64,000 nt of DNA, from assembly GCA_902729315.2 (NCBI GenBank), contig LR746277.1:3725001-3789000 (forward strand), written 5' to 3'. The notes below the pieces were generated by a model, which did no database searches, was not told the DNA's origin, and was given only the letters and a program-made list of their open reading frames with translations. The DNA comes from Spirodela intermedia (lineage: Eukaryota; Streptophyta; Magnoliopsida; Alismatales; Araceae). This document shows positions 1 to 11,696 of the stretch, one piece after another; position 1 is the first letter of the stretch; every line of letters begins with the position of its first letter. The translations under genes and the position numbers were made by a program.

Positions 1-288
1 AGGACGCCCCTCGCCTTCTTTATCTTATCGGCACTGCAGAGAACAAGAGAAAACCGGAACCCTCAGTCTTTCGCACGTGCGACACACCATTGGTCAGGAG
101 CTACAGCGATCCCGTTCGCTAAAACCGAAGACGGAATCGATGGACTCGACGAAGCCAGGCTTTTCAGACAGTAAATGAATAGGGTGGAAGATATAGCTTG
201 ATGACGTACATGTCCCCGCCCTCACAGTATCCCGTCACGATGCACACGAAGTCCTGCAAGACAACAGAACGGGTTACCATCGGTAGAT

Positions 289-325
<37 letters not shown>

Positions 326-730
326 CCTTGTCTACCCACGAGTCTTTGTACTCAACGATGTATGGGTTACGCAGCTTGGAGATCAAAGCCATCTGGTACA
401 GAGAACATCCCATGCTTTAGAGTGATAAGTTGGATAGGTCTTCATCCCGGTCCCCCCGTCTTCTTACCTCCTGATGAGCAGTTTGCTTAAACCTTTCCGT
501 CTGCTTCGCCAGCCGGATCTTCTTCAACACGTACCTAAACGCGAGAAGAAGATTTGAACAAGATCGGGGAAAGAGCGAGCGGGCGAGAGAGAGAGAGAGA
601 GAGAGAGAGAAGCGAGGAGTCTGTCCTACCTCTTCCTTTCGGCCTTGTGAAGGACGAGGAATGTTACCCCGAAGGCTCCTCTCCCGATCTGCTCAACGAT
701 TTCATAGTCCTGCCCACGCCCGCTCGCCAT
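1..730 (-). CDS. NEK5-like NIMA-related Ser/Thr kinase, N-terminal part (cut by window edge)
   Basis: Five exons can be read on the minus strand: 730-630, 534-468, 392-327, 253-210 and 33-1 (continuing off the left edge). All splice sites are GT-AG and the reading frame is kept across every junction. The start at 730 gives MASGRGQDYEIVEQ. The glycine loop (IGRGAFG, residues about 15-21) is followed by the catalytic-lysine strand (YVLKKIRLAKQTER), the helix C segment (AHQEMALISKLRNP) and the hinge (CIVTGYCEGGD). This order and wording are typical of plant NEK kinases and closest, from memory, to the NEK5 type. Family members act in microtubule organisation and directional cell growth. The catalytic loop and C-terminus lie outside the window. 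At the last visible junction the usual GDM reads GDI. Introns 1 and 3 contain long CT tracts. Confidence 0.85.
292..322. repeat. (GA)n microsatellite in NEK5-like intron 3
   Basis: About 15 GA units. On the gene's strand this is a CT tract starting only a few bases after the splice donor at 326. Confidence 0.95.
585..611. repeat. (GA)n microsatellite in NEK5-like intron 1
   Basis: About 13 GA units within the 95-bp first intron (629-535). On the sense strand it is a polypyrimidine CT run. Confidence 0.95.
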
Positions 731-2271
731 CTCTCTTTCTCCGAGACGTTTCTTCTATCTCTCCTCCGTCCCAGCGACCTCCTCGCCCATGTAAACACCC
801 CGCAGAGCTCTGCGGACAGAATGAATGCTCGTCACGAGTTACACCGAGCGTACGCGCCGCCCTGTGCCCTTCTCACCCCCCTCCATGCATTTGTTACAGT
901 AGAGCTAATGCTGAACAATAATGGCGGAAAAAGGAGGTAAAGAAAAACGAAGCTTCAAGACCAGCAGACGGTGCAGGTGGTAGACCTTTCCATTAGAGGG
1001 AAGACGAAGAGGTGGCGAGGCCGCGGACCAGTTACATTCTCTTGCTAGCTCGATTTGTAGCACCGGTTCCCTCCAACCCGAAATTAATCAGAAAAGAAGG
1101 AAGAGAGAGGGAAGACCGTCTGTCTCCCTCAGATCGTGAAAGGACGCGACGGAGAAGTTCGGAGGTCGCATTCCGGCGACCCGGCGCGCGGTGACCGTGC
1201 GTGTGGACGGCGGTGACGCCGACACCAGTAGTGTATGAGGGCGAGGATAAGCTCACCAGTCCTCTTCGTTATCAGAACTCTGAGGCGGACTCGCCGGCGG
1301 CCGGCGACCGGCGGCCCGTGGCCGGGGACGTCTCACCTTCCGGCGGGTCTCGTGGCTCTCTGTTCCAACGACAAGGAATCCGGTCCACACGTCACCTCTT
1401 TATGTCGGATTTCTCTACGGTGGAAAGCCAATCCAACTCGATTCCACCGGAGGAAAGTGCGTCACAGGCGACGATCTGACTCGGATCCTGTCGAACTCGG
1501 GCCCGACCGGACGGAACCGAAGGGCATATTAGAGAAATGCTCCAGCCTTCAACGGCTCCCTTTTCCTCTTCTGGGTTCGGTCAACGGGGCGACATGAGAA
1601 GGCGTGGGAAACAAACAAAGGTTTCTGGTGGGTGATTAGAGCGCAATTAGCTGGCCGTGATTCGGTGTTAGGCGCTGGCAGCCGAGCATCATCTCGACAA
1701 CTGGAGATATTTTTTTGGTCAACCAACCGGGGGATAAGAACGTGGGTTCCAAGTTGTCTAATAAATCCACCACCCCCACGTCATCTATCCACTTCCGAAA
1801 GAAGACTCTGCGGGACCATGGTCAACGATGATCAACCATGAACGATTCGGAGACTCCGGACAGATTCTGAAGACGGTGAACCTGATTGGATGCAGACCTC
1901 CGAGGGTGAATAGAGGAGTCAGAATCGGGAAGAGCGTGGAAAAGGTGAGAGAGAACGGCTTGCCCAAAAAAAGACGTTTCTGGAAAGAGGTCAAAGCCAC
2001 ACGTGTGAAAACACGGCTCGGGCCTAACCCTGGTTTCCACCCACTTGGATTGACCCAGGAGTGCACACCACGTTGTGCAGACTTGCATCGTTGACTCTTT
2101 ACGAACAAGTTGACCGTAGAGTCAGAACTGGATCAAGAAACCGGATCATGTTCGAGGAGACGGGGTTTTCTTACTAATTTCAGGAGGTGCGAGACCCGGC
2201 GCGGATGAGATTATCAACAGAATTAACAGCGGAGGAGCAGATGGGGTACCTTTCTAGAGAGAGAATACGGG
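731..2271. other. Intergenic: NEK5-like leader/promoter and J-protein 3' flank
   Basis: 1.5 kb between two minus-strand genes. The part next to 730 should hold the NEK5-like 5' leader and promoter. It is G+C-rich and no further gene could be supported. Short ORFs here lack codon structure or family resemblance. Confidence 0.5.
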
Positions 2272-5200
2272 TCAGTGTTTCCTCTTCAGAGCGTTCTTGT
2301 TGCCTTCCAGCCTTTTCCTCGCCTTCTGAAACTCCTCTTCGGAGGGTTCCTGGTCTCTGCTGCCATTGCACTTGTCGATTATAGAAGAGAGAAGGGAGTT
2401 CAGCTGGGCTTTTCTTTCGCCGCGGCGCTGGGTAATAACCGCAAGCAGATCATCGGTTGACTCTTTCTTCGAGCTGGCAGGATCAAGAAGAAGAAGAACT
2501 GAGTCAGATAGAGCGCGGAGCGCGTGCACAGATGAGGAGCGGAGCTGCCGGGCTCCCACTCACTTTCTTCTCCGACCCAGGGGATCTGTGGGTGGTTTGA
2601 CTTCAGAGACTTGTTTCGCCCATTTCTGATAGACCTTCGTCGATTTCAGCTCGCCTACAATACCCAAGAAAGATTAAGTGAATGTTCAGCCAGTGTTGAG
2701 AATTCAGATTATTAGCTGAATTATTAGCTGCATATTATTATTATTCCATAATCAATGCCCAATTTTAATTGCAATACCCAATTATTAGCTGCATCGCCAA
2801 ACAATTCTGTGCTGTAAATGGAGGACACCCCAAAAATCATGTCAATAATTGCGACAGACTACTTCCACACCACCACCATCTTAGCGGCGTTGGTCAACGG
2901 GTTCTGGATAGAAAAATAATGCGAATATTAAAAGTTCTATGAAGAAATCAGAGCAAACCCAGCTGCAATTTGTATCCACTGTCAACAAAAATTCCGCCAG
3001 AAACATACGTCTGCACTGGTATCTCCAGCAACCTTCCATGAACACTTATCAAAGTCTATAGTTTTGATAAAACAGGAGGATTTTACTTGTATGTTCTTGT
3101 CATCGTATTTTCCATTGTTTTCTATTGATTGTTTGCCTAAATTCGTCAGAAGAAAACTCGTATAGAACATAATCAATGGACCATGCGATACATTAAGCTT
3201 TCCCTTCTCCTCGTATCCTTCTTGCTCTCCTCTTCTTACATGCTCTAACGAGTTGCAGAAAACAAACAAATCGGAGCAGAGAACGAACTAGGTGGGACTG
3301 AGAAGAACGATTAACGGAATTGTGTTCACTGTCTCCTGGATCCAGAAGCTTTGTTTTCCACAATTACTCATGAAACATGTAAACTTGCTCGGTTTAAATA
3401 GGAACTTTATGAAGGAAAAAAAAGATCACATCATTAAAAGAAGCTACTGCTTCTTCAACACATACCTTTAGCAATTGCTTGGTCAATGATATCCTTGAAA
3501 CGATGTGAATCAAGCTTTGGTTCGGAGCATAGCATAGAACAGAAAAGCCTAAAACATACCGTACTGTGAGAAGTTGCACGTCATGGTAATTGTGTAGAAC
3601 ACTACTTGATCATAAATACCTGTTCATATTGCCCTTGAATTTATTGTACAATTCTTTTAGATCCTTCTCCTCTGAATCTGATCCTCTATAATTGGCTTCA
3701 AACTCTTCAATATCAGCTTCCGTCACCTGGTTATATTTCCAGGAAACACTCCATATGCGTCAGCGATTACAGAAGAGAAGTGTTTGTTTCTTCTGCGAGA
3801 GAGAGAGAGAGAGAGAGAGAAAGACCATCTACCTTCTTATATGTCGCTCTGAAGAATTCCTGAAGGTCATCAGCTCCAGCCCCCACAAGATCCTGATTAT
3901 CATGATAATTACATGCAGTATACAAAATAAATTTCAAGATTCCACCTGATTGGCAAGTAAGAGTTAAAATGAAAATTTGAGTCTTCACAAAAACTCACAT
4001 TGTCATCAACAAAGCCAGTTTGATCATAAAGTGCCCTTTTCTCCTCGTCCCCAAGAATTGATATGACCTTCTGCAAGAGCTGAAACTTTTCCTTGGCCTC
4101 CTGAAAGGTAATTATCACCATTATGAGGCATAAATGTTAAAAAAGCTAACGAAACAGTAGAACTAGTGATAAATTAACCCAGCATATTACCTCATCCCCT
4201 GGATTCTTATCGGGATGGAGCTTCAAGGCCAACTTGTAGTATGCTTTCTTTATTTCCTGTTGAGAAGCTGAGTTTTCCACTCCAAGAATCTATGTGGAAA
4301 CACATTACATAAGGAATCTTCTATTCAATGAGCTGTGCAGCGTGACTAAACAGCAGACAAGAGAACAGAAATATGATTGACTTCTGCAGAATTCGTAATT
4401 TTCAGTTATCGTCCGGATCGATGATCATCTCATCAACACTCCCAAAACAAGAGTAAGGACTATTATTCAACATTTTGTTTGCGTTCCTACATCCTGATTT
4501 AATTTGAAATCCATTCAAGGTTTCATTCAATAAATTAAACTAATAGAGCTGCATAAAAAAAGTCTATACAGGTGGAATTCCGGCATTTTTTGTCTGATGG
4601 TACAACTAAACTAACTAGTGCGTGAAAAATAATCAGACGCATGATGAATGAAAGCAGTCGGTGATGTTACCAGATTCATCTTCTTCCCTAAAAAAACAGC
4701 TACTGAAATTTCGGAACCAACGTTTGGCATCAGAAAACCAATTTTACGATCATCACGAATACATCACTGGGATGAATCACATAAAATCTTCCAAGCAAGT
4801 TAGATGGAGATTGAAACTCGGTGCCCTGATTTATCCACCGATTAGATTGATAACAGTTTTTTCGCACGAATTTCATAAATTTAATGCCGTCATTCGTAGA
4901 AAAATAGAACATCCTCCGAGAATAAATTAGACGATAAGAGATTAGACAAGCTAAGTAGTAGCATGTCGTCTTCCAAGGTTGGTGTCTCCGCTCTCTAACG
5001 ACCAGCCACAGCCAAACTGACATTACACTATGGAGAAGCACTGTAATTCAAGAAGATGCGTGTGGCGCCTCAGGTGCCCACTCCAACCAATATTTTACAG
5101 TTGCAATCATTCGTCCACCTATTTGCAGTTTAATAAAAAAATACGCAAACAGTTTCTTCCAGGTAGTCAAGGATTTGCGCTAATTATATTAGAAATAAAC

Positions 5201-5624
5201 GGCTTCATATCTAACTCGATTTGTGAGCGGGAAATGTTTCTTGGTTACGGACATCAGCATCCTACTATTGGTAAAACTTTCACTTAGGAGCAAATAGGGA
5301 AAATATGCTCCCAAATGGGTCATCTAATTAGGAAAGCACAAGGCGCAGACAATAAATCAAAGTTGCATGAACAAGCAGGTATTCGGGGTGCAGAGAGCCG
5401 GCAATAGATTGAAGTAAAATCAACATGAAGCGAGGGATGCGAAACATCGTAAAAAAAAAGAACGCAAAAGCGTAAGCGATCGAAGGAGATTAGATTAGAT
5501 CCTACACCTCGTACAAGCTCTTCTCGCCCCCACGTAATCCATCCTCGGCCGCCACTTCCTGCTCTGCGGCCCTCCCTTCTTCCTCCACTGAAGGAGAAGC
5601 CCTAGATTTCTTCTTCCTGCCCAT
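2272..5624 (-). CDS. DNAJC9/ATJ6-type J-domain co-chaperone
   Basis: Eight exons on the minus strand: 5624-5508, 4289-4191, 4100-3999, 3892-3833, 3726-3620, 3548-3466, 2654-2564 and 2473-2272. They join in frame to 861 nt, giving 286 aa. The start at 5624 gives [10 protein letters not shown], a basic N-terminus. The J domain follows ([13 protein letters not shown], helix [16 protein letters not shown] at residues 64-66, then [20 protein letters not shown]). Next come the conserved [19 protein letters not shown] block, the [17 protein letters not shown] block and a charged C-terminal tail ending KRKH. This matches the Arabidopsis ATJ6 / metazoan DNAJC9 family in order and length (about 280 aa). 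DNAJC9 recruits HSP70 and acts as a histone chaperone in animals; the plant role is inferred. It faces the PRELI gene across a 710-bp divergent spacer. Confidence 0.93.
3797..3821. repeat. (GA)n microsatellite in J-protein intron 4
   Basis: About 12 GA units, starting some 10 bases inside the intron from the donor at 3832. It is a CT tract on the sense strand. Confidence 0.95.
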
Positions 5625-6334
5625 CGTCCAAGGAGGGAGAGAGAGAGAGAGAGAGAGAACAAAACACCCGAGAGGAGAGACGAGAAACGGCAGGCGCTTC
5701 GAATCTCAGTAAACCCCTTCCCGGTCGCTGACGCGATCACGAAGTAACCAGAGGACTCAACCCCAAGGTGTCGTCTTTATTCGTTTCCTCAGAGGCAACA
5801 ATTTTTGGAGGGAAATCTCAACTTTCCCGCCCTGTCAGCTCCCCCTCTTCTCTTCGCTGCCTCCCCACCCCTCCCCCGAACGGGATTGGGAAGGAAGACC
5901 AGACGGAAAACATGGGTGACCGTACGATTCCTTCCGCCACTCGTGACCGTCCGATAGAGATTCTTTTTCAGATAAACCCGTAGAAACTTCGAAACAAAAA
6001 CTTAATCAAAAACATATGAGAATTACTCCATACCCCCTATTGGGTACCCTTTATTTACGCGTAAAATTACATATTAACCCGCCTGCCCCTAAAAGTCGTT
6101 GATCTGCAATGTCTTAAAATTGCGGGAAGTTACGTGAGGGCTGACGTCGGAGCTATTTTGTGCAATTTCATTTTTACCCCTACTCTATTGTTTCCTGGCT
6201 TGGCTTCCCTGTGATATCTGTGTATCACCTTCCAATCTTCCCCCTTCTAGGAGATTCGTTCCGTCGCCGGAAGCTAGTCCTAAAACCCTAGACCGCCGAC
6301 GGACGGAGTCACCTCGGTCGCCGGCAGGGAAGTA
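5625..6334. promoter_or_regulatory. Divergent promoter region, J protein (-) / PRELI protein (+)
   Basis: The two start codons lie 710 bp apart on opposite strands, so both promoters must sit here. A (GA)n tract at 5637-5658 lies in the J-protein 5' leader. No convincing TATA box was recognised. Confidence 0.55.
5637..5658. repeat. (GA)n microsatellite in J-protein 5' leader
   Basis: About 11 GA units, 13 bases upstream of the start codon at 5624. GA/CT-rich leaders are common in plants and can bind BPC/GAGA factors (family knowledge). Confidence 0.9.
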
Positions 6335-6913
6335 ATGGTCCGAGCTTACACTCAGGAGCACGTCTACCGCCACCCGTGGGACAGGGTAACCACCGCATCG
6401 TGGCGGAAGTTCACAGATTCTCCGAAGGTACTCTCCCATGTCACCGACGTGCACACTCTCTCCCGCCGCCTGGATCCGGATCAGGGGACCCTCTGCACCA
6501 CGCGCTCCGTCACGGTCAGATCCCCACAGCTGCCCTTCATCCTGCGCCGGATCATCGGCCAGGACTCTGTCGTCTGCCACTGCGTCGAGTCTACTGTCGT
6601 GGACGCCAGGAACAGATCCATGGAAATCGTGGTGCGGAATGTCAGCCTCCGGAACATCCTCGAGGTGGAGGAGCGGTCCAAGTATTCCCCTCATCCTGTC
6701 CATCCCGACAGGTGGACCGTGTTCCAGCAGGAGACCAGCATCCGGTGCAAGCCGCTGAGCGCCCTGGCTGCCGTCGCGGAGAAGGTGGAGCAGCGCTGTG
6801 CAGAGAGATTCTTGCAGAACAGCGCCAAGGGAAGGGAGGTCATGGAGAACATTTGTAAGTACCTTGAGGCCGAGGCTTCCTCTGCTACCTCCTCAGCGGC
6901 CGTCGGGATCTGA
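6335..6913 (+). CDS. PRELI/MSF1-domain protein (mitochondrial intermembrane-space lipid carrier family)
   Basis: A single exon encodes 192 aa beginning MVRAYTQEHVYRHPWDRVT. That is the typical start of the PRELI/MSF1 (Ups/slowmo) domain, which fills residues 1 to about 175. Other family blocks are visible: a WRKFTDSPKVLSHVTDV segment, RTLS-like LSRRLDPDQG, the FILRRIIG segment, the R-N-V-S-L-R-N-I strand, and W-T-V-F-Q-Q-E before the C-terminal helix (KGREVMENICKYLE). The last 15 residues are Ala/Ser-rich. Yeast and animal relatives shuttle phosphatidic acid or phosphatidylserine between mitochondrial membranes, so the plant protein probably does the same; the substrate is not predicted. The length (about 190 aa) fits the family and no intron is needed. 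Confidence 0.92.
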   Translation: MVRAYTQEHVYRHPWDRVTTASWRKFTDSPKVLSHVTDVHTLSRRLDPDQGTLCTTRSVTVRSPQLPFILRRIIGQDSVVCHCVESTVVDARNRSMEIVVRNVSLRNILEVEERSKYSPHPVHPDRWTVFQQETSIRCKPLSALAAVAEKVEQRCAERFLQNSAKGREVMENICKYLEAEASSATSSAAVGI

Positions 6914-8164
6914 ATTCATTGCGACCCTGGGATGGCGGTAAACGTCCGATTATCGGATCGGGCCTAGATCTCCCCATTTGACTTCCATTTGTCATGTTCT
7001 TCTTGCCTCTGAGCAAAGATCATGAAGTCAACCCACCCACAGATGTTTACGTCTTTGTTTACTGGAGCTGAGATGGACTTGTCTTCTGGTCCAGAGGAAA
7101 GAACCGGAGATAGGTGGGAACTGGAGCACCTTGTGTAATGAAATGATGTTCCCAGCTCGTTCTGTAATAACCAGGCTTTCCAGATGTTACATATTCTGGT
7201 GACTACTGCTTCATGTTCAGGATTCATGAAATGGGGGAAATCCAAACTTTTTCCTGTAATTATTTGCCTAAGGAATAAACGACACCTCATGTTGCCATTT
7301 CTGATCAGCAGAAAGCCAGGTAGCTCTGATGCCACGAGTAACTGTGAACATTAGTTTAATGGAATCCAAGTACTTGATAAGCTCACCCTTAATAATTTAT
7401 TTATCAGTTAATCACAATCATATCTGTCAGTAGATCGTCAGAAGATTTTCGTTCTTTCAGTTTGTTTGCCAATTTTCACTTATGAAGATATCAAATCCTT
7501 CCATTTTGTGTAGCACATTACTGAAATGTATTACATTTCAATAATAAACAACTTAATTGAATGATACGTGACGCAGTTCATATTCATAATAATGCCAAGA
7601 TTTCAAATTAAATAAAATTAAACGATAATATCTTTTATTTTTTATCTTACCCGTAGAAGCTCATTCGGTCTAGGGATGATGAGAAGTGATCTTATGCGTT
7701 TATTGAGTCCCTATCACTTGTCGTGTTTCATTATAATCTGTCAACTAGTGTTTACATTGCAGTAATTCATACCAAAATCTGTAGAAATGGATTCCTAGTT
7801 ACTTCCGTTCATGGTACGTTTGGTGAACATGTGTTGCCTTGTAAAATTAGATTCCTAGTAGAGAGACAAGTAGGATTGGATGTCAACCTTTCTGACAGCA
7901 ATTGACCTTAAAAACCTTCTTTGTAGACAGTGCGATGTGTACACCATATGCTATTTACAGGCTAAGACTTCAATCCCCTCAAGATCAGATGATAAACATC
8001 TTCCTTATATCGAGATCTGGGAACCCACTCTCTTTAGAATAAATAGGAATGAAAACCCTCTACAGAAAACAACTTTGGCCCTAAATATTCCAGTTTTTAT
8101 TTCAATACAAATGCCCCAGATGATAGCTTGTGTGATGAGCCGACAAACCACTTGATCGTCTATC

Positions 8165-8203
8165 TGTGTGTGTGTGTATATATATATATATATAGATATA
8201 TAC
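8165..8203. repeat. (TG)n(TA)n compound microsatellite
   Basis: A short TG run passes into a TA run with one GA interruption. Intergenic. Confidence 0.85.
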
Positions 8204-9976
8204 TGATCATCGACATCACCTGTTTCAAGATGTATAGTTTTTCAATAAAAGCAGTATCTAATTGACAAGTAATCTAATGGCTCTTTCTCCTCCTACTTAA
8301 ACTGCATGAAACCGTCAAGTCAAGCATATAACGAACGACCCAGTCACAAATTTGAGTTATTTCCTATGTAATTCTCCTTGAAAAACTTTACCTCTGATGG
8401 AGAAGCTGATCCCCAGATAGGAGAGCCATACAATAAACTTACATGTTACAGGGGCATTGCAGAACCAGGGGCATTGCAGAGTGAACTTTGATCCAGTCTC
8501 TGTCTCCATGTTTTAGATAGATCTTTTTATGTGAAAGACATAGATTATAAAGTTGTAGACCTTTTTCTTTCTCTCAAATTTCTTTTGAATCTTGGACACC
8601 AACCTCCTTCCACCTATTAAAATTGATGCTTCGGTAGGAAGAGTACCCCCCCTCCTGTCTTTCCTAACGGATGAAGCTAGTCTTGGAGTGATGAAAGCCA
8701 CCCCATTTTTCAGTCCAAGGACGAACTCTTTGACCATTGGATACACAAAGTTTTGTTTCAGTCATTATCACTGCACAGCTTCCTTCAAGAATTTCTCACC
8801 TGAACGATTAAACATTTTTGAAAGTTCTTGCTTTGATGTCTGAAACGCTTGCTCTCCTCTGGTACTTTTGTTTTACCATAACTCATTATTTCCAATGACC
8901 ATTGGTTGGGTAATGCTACATTGACGCCCCTGATTTTGATGGTGTCATTCCATTCCCTGCATATATTGATGTCCCTAGTATCCCTATTGTTGAATATTGC
9001 TATATTGAAGTCCCTGATGCTTTATGCTTATATCTGCATAGTCTTTCTTAAAACATATCATTGTATTCTCTGCACCTGTCTCCTCTAGCATGCCAGAAAG
9101 CAATCTAGTTCCACTTGCTTCTAGTCTCTCAGCTACTATATTTGGAACTTTTGACAAGGATAGGTAGTAAATGAGTAGGGTAGACAACAGAGTATTGCGG
9201 AAAACGATGCTCCTCCTTGGGAAGATGTTCTTCCCATTCCACCTTGTCACCTGTCTCTCGGCCATTTCGACAAACAGGATGAGTGGCACCTCCAGCATCA
9301 ACAGGAATCGCCAATTCTCACTCTAGATCGCAACTGCTCTACTTCCATTGATCGATCACCTTTCATTCCACAGGAAAGATTGTGTCTCAGCAAGTTGAAT
9401 GCAGGATGCCCCCAAACCTCAGTAGAAGGAGAGATACCTTTGTCTTCTCGTTTTCCAACAATGAAAAGACTTTGTCTCTCTATTGCCTGGCTTTAATCGT
9501 TGAAAGCTCAGGTTCATATATCAGAGTTTCCATATGTTTCTTTTTATATCCCATTATTTCAGAAGCTTCAACCTAGTTAATTATGTGCTGGATATTATTT
9601 TCCATGGTGCAGAAGTAGGATGGAGTAATAATCCCCAAAAGACTCTCTCCAGACATGAAATGAAAATAAATGCGGGCGAAGCGCCTCTGGATGTGACTAA
9701 ATGTTAAATATTACCCTTTGAAGATTTACTCTGAAAATTCTATTGCTGAATTGGGAATTAGAAAGATAAATTTCGGATTTATAAACTTTTTAATTTCGAA
9801 ACTTGTTAAAATCATTCAAAGCTTTCTGCGCCTCTTTTTTTTCTTTCTTGAAATTATGTGAAGTCGATACATGTCAGAGCGAGAACTCTGAGACAGTTAC
9901 TCTGAAATAGACCTACTTCACCTGAGGCAGCTCTTGAAGAGAAGTGTTCTTGGCGACGACAAGATAGATGGTGGAT

Positions 9977-9981
<5 letters not shown>

Positions 9982-10047
<66 letters not shown>
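9982..10047. repeat. (GA)33 microsatellite, the longest in the window
   Basis: 66 bases of perfect GA dinucleotide. A hydrophobic ORF on the minus strand runs into it (see findings). Confidence 0.97.
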
Positions 10048-10049
<2 letters not shown>

Positions 10050-10475
10050 CTTCCAGTTAGCCACAGCAGCAGGCCTTTGACAAGAAAGACGGCCCAGATT
10101 GACAAGAACAGACCAGCAGCGGAAGGTAGGAAGCCACCGAGTATAGTGCCCAGCATACATGTAAGTACCCCTTTACTATCTATGGACTGTCGTTGGGTCT
10201 TCATAAGTTATATTTATCGATTATATCTGCATTTATGAAATTGCTTGTCAGCCTAAACTACACCGGAGGGATTTGAATTTACCGTCTGTTTTCTGATTGC
10301 TCGAGCACAGAAAAGTCTCGTATTTCATGTAAATTCCAGAGTTGACTTGGAACTAAACCCTAGAAATTGCTATCAAAACTGATAATTGGCGATTAATAAT
10401 TGGTGATTTTTCATAACTCCTAATCAGTGTTCCCATCGACGTATTGATACCTTTGTCAAGAACCCTAGCAGCCCA

Positions 10476-10478
<3 letters not shown>

Positions 10479-10515
<37 letters not shown>
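10479..10515. repeat. (CT)n microsatellite
   Basis: About 18 CT units in the intergenic region downstream of the minus-strand SAP gene. Confidence 0.95.
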
Positions 10516-10519
<4 letters not shown>

Positions 10520-11178
10520 TCATGATAAGAACCCTTGACTTGACGAGGCTTTTCTAGGGTCTGACCTCGATGCCTAGAAACCATATCAATGCGCAGAATT
10601 ATATTCGTCCTTTTTTTCTATTATTAGGAAATTTTCACAATCCCCGATTTCTTCCATGCCCATCAACGTCGTCTCCACTGTGTCACCAAAACGCGTTCAA
10701 ACCAGGAGTTTGCCCAGGAAGATGGAGCCAAACTCCTCTCGAGAATTCAAACGTTGACTTGGCTCTAGGAAATATCTAGAAAGCAGATCAAAGGTTCGAC
10801 CTTTGCACCCAGGAAGAATACCAGTGAATAAAAGTCTCCATCCCTCGGGCTCCCCACAAGACTGCTCTTTCGTTTCCGTCTGCTCCTGTTCTTGATTGGT
10901 GGAATGCTTACCATGACGATCATCTTATAATGTGGGGCGTTTTTTGTACAGATCATGAAGAGAGAATCGAGAAGAAGTAGAACAACCATGTTCATATCGA
11001 CGAAACCAGCGCATAGATTAAATGCCAGAATCACAGGGGAGAGGAGAGAGGGGAGGAGCAGGCACGCAGGACTTCATCACCATCACCATCACCATTACCA
11101 AGGGAATCGCCGAGGTCGCCCGGCCAAATCCATGCCCTCCTCCAAGCTTATTATGGCAACCAGAGTGAATGGGGCATC

Positions 11179-11688
11179 TCAGATCTTATCGAGCTTCTCT
11201 GCTTTCACCACTGGATTGGCCTTGACGATGGCATCACGACCAGCTCCCCGGTAATCGAATTGGCAGGCGTGTTTGTCGGAGTAGCGGTGAAGGGCACAGA
11301 AGATGTTCCCACAGCGACACTGGAAACCCGTCAATCCTACTCGTTTCCTGCAGGTGCCGCACCTGCTGGGACCTTCCCTCACCTTCGCCTCGCCGGAGTC
11401 GCTCGAGGCCGGAGCATCAGATAGCGGGGAAGCGACGGTGGCCGCTGCCGGAGGGATCTCGAGGTTGACTTTTCCGGTGATTATGGGATCTTTCATGCTG
11501 CTGCTGGCGCGGTTCACAATGTTCTCGATCGATGAGGCGGCGAGCTTGGCCTGCTCCTGCTTCAGCACCATGTCCCTGTGGCACTTGGAGCACATGTTCA
11601 TGGTGGCGGCGCTTCCGAAGAAACCGCAGTTGTTGACGCACAGGGTTGGACCTTCGGGGGCCTGACATCCGGTCTCATCGTGCTCCAT
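11179..11688 (-). CDS. A20/AN1 zinc-finger stress-associated protein (SAP)
   Basis: An intronless CDS of 169 aa. It has an N-terminal A20 finger (residues about 17-40, Cys pattern CVNNC...CSKC), a Ser/Ala/Pro linker, and a C-terminal AN1 finger (residues about 110-148). The AN1 finger shows [19 protein letters not shown] then [17 protein letters not shown], with every zinc-binding Cys and His present. The protein ends in the family tail [10 protein letters not shown]. Plant SAPs bind ubiquitin, some act as E3 ligases, and many are induced by cold, drought or salt. The sequence TTTGCAG/GAG just before the start (acceptor ending at 11697) and a donor near 12382 suggest a 5'-UTR intron of about 0.7 kb, as is common in this family. 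It is divergent from the LRR receptor kinase at 13381. Confidence 0.95.
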   Translation of the reverse strand: MEHDETGCQAPEGPTLCVNNCGFFGSAATMNMCSKCHRDMVLKQEQAKLAASSIENIVNRASSSMKDPIITGKVNLEIPPAAATVASPLSDAPASSDSGEAKVREGPSRCGTCRKRVGLTGFQCRCGNIFCALHRYSDKHACQFDYRGAGRDAIVKANPVVKAEKLDKI

Positions 11689-11696
11689 CGCTCCTC

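Larger units (their letters stand above)
6914..11178. other. 4.3-kb intergenic stretch, no gene supported
   Basis: AT-rich spacer between convergent genes (PRELI + and SAP -). It contains a TG/TA microsatellite, two long GA/CT tracts and several short ORFs (for example 6964-7335 minus, 8513-8746 minus and 9854-10204 minus) without recognisable homology. The flanks must carry both 3' UTRs. A His-codon-like CAC/CAT run near 11078-11101 lies in the SAP 3' flank and is not coding. Confidence 0.5.

Noticed and set aside
6964-7335. 123-aa minus-strand ORF after the PRELI gene
   Set aside because: Overlaps the likely 3' UTR of the PRELI gene, with no signal, domain or codon bias.
9982-10047. Simple repeats as a CRISPR-like array
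   Set aside because: Pure dinucleotide repeats without spacers in a eukaryotic genome.
11078-11101. Run of CAC/CAT codons resembling a His tag
   Set aside because: It lies downstream of the SAP stop codon, in no supported reading frame; a simple-sequence coincidence. The His run in the bHLH protein is separate and in frame.
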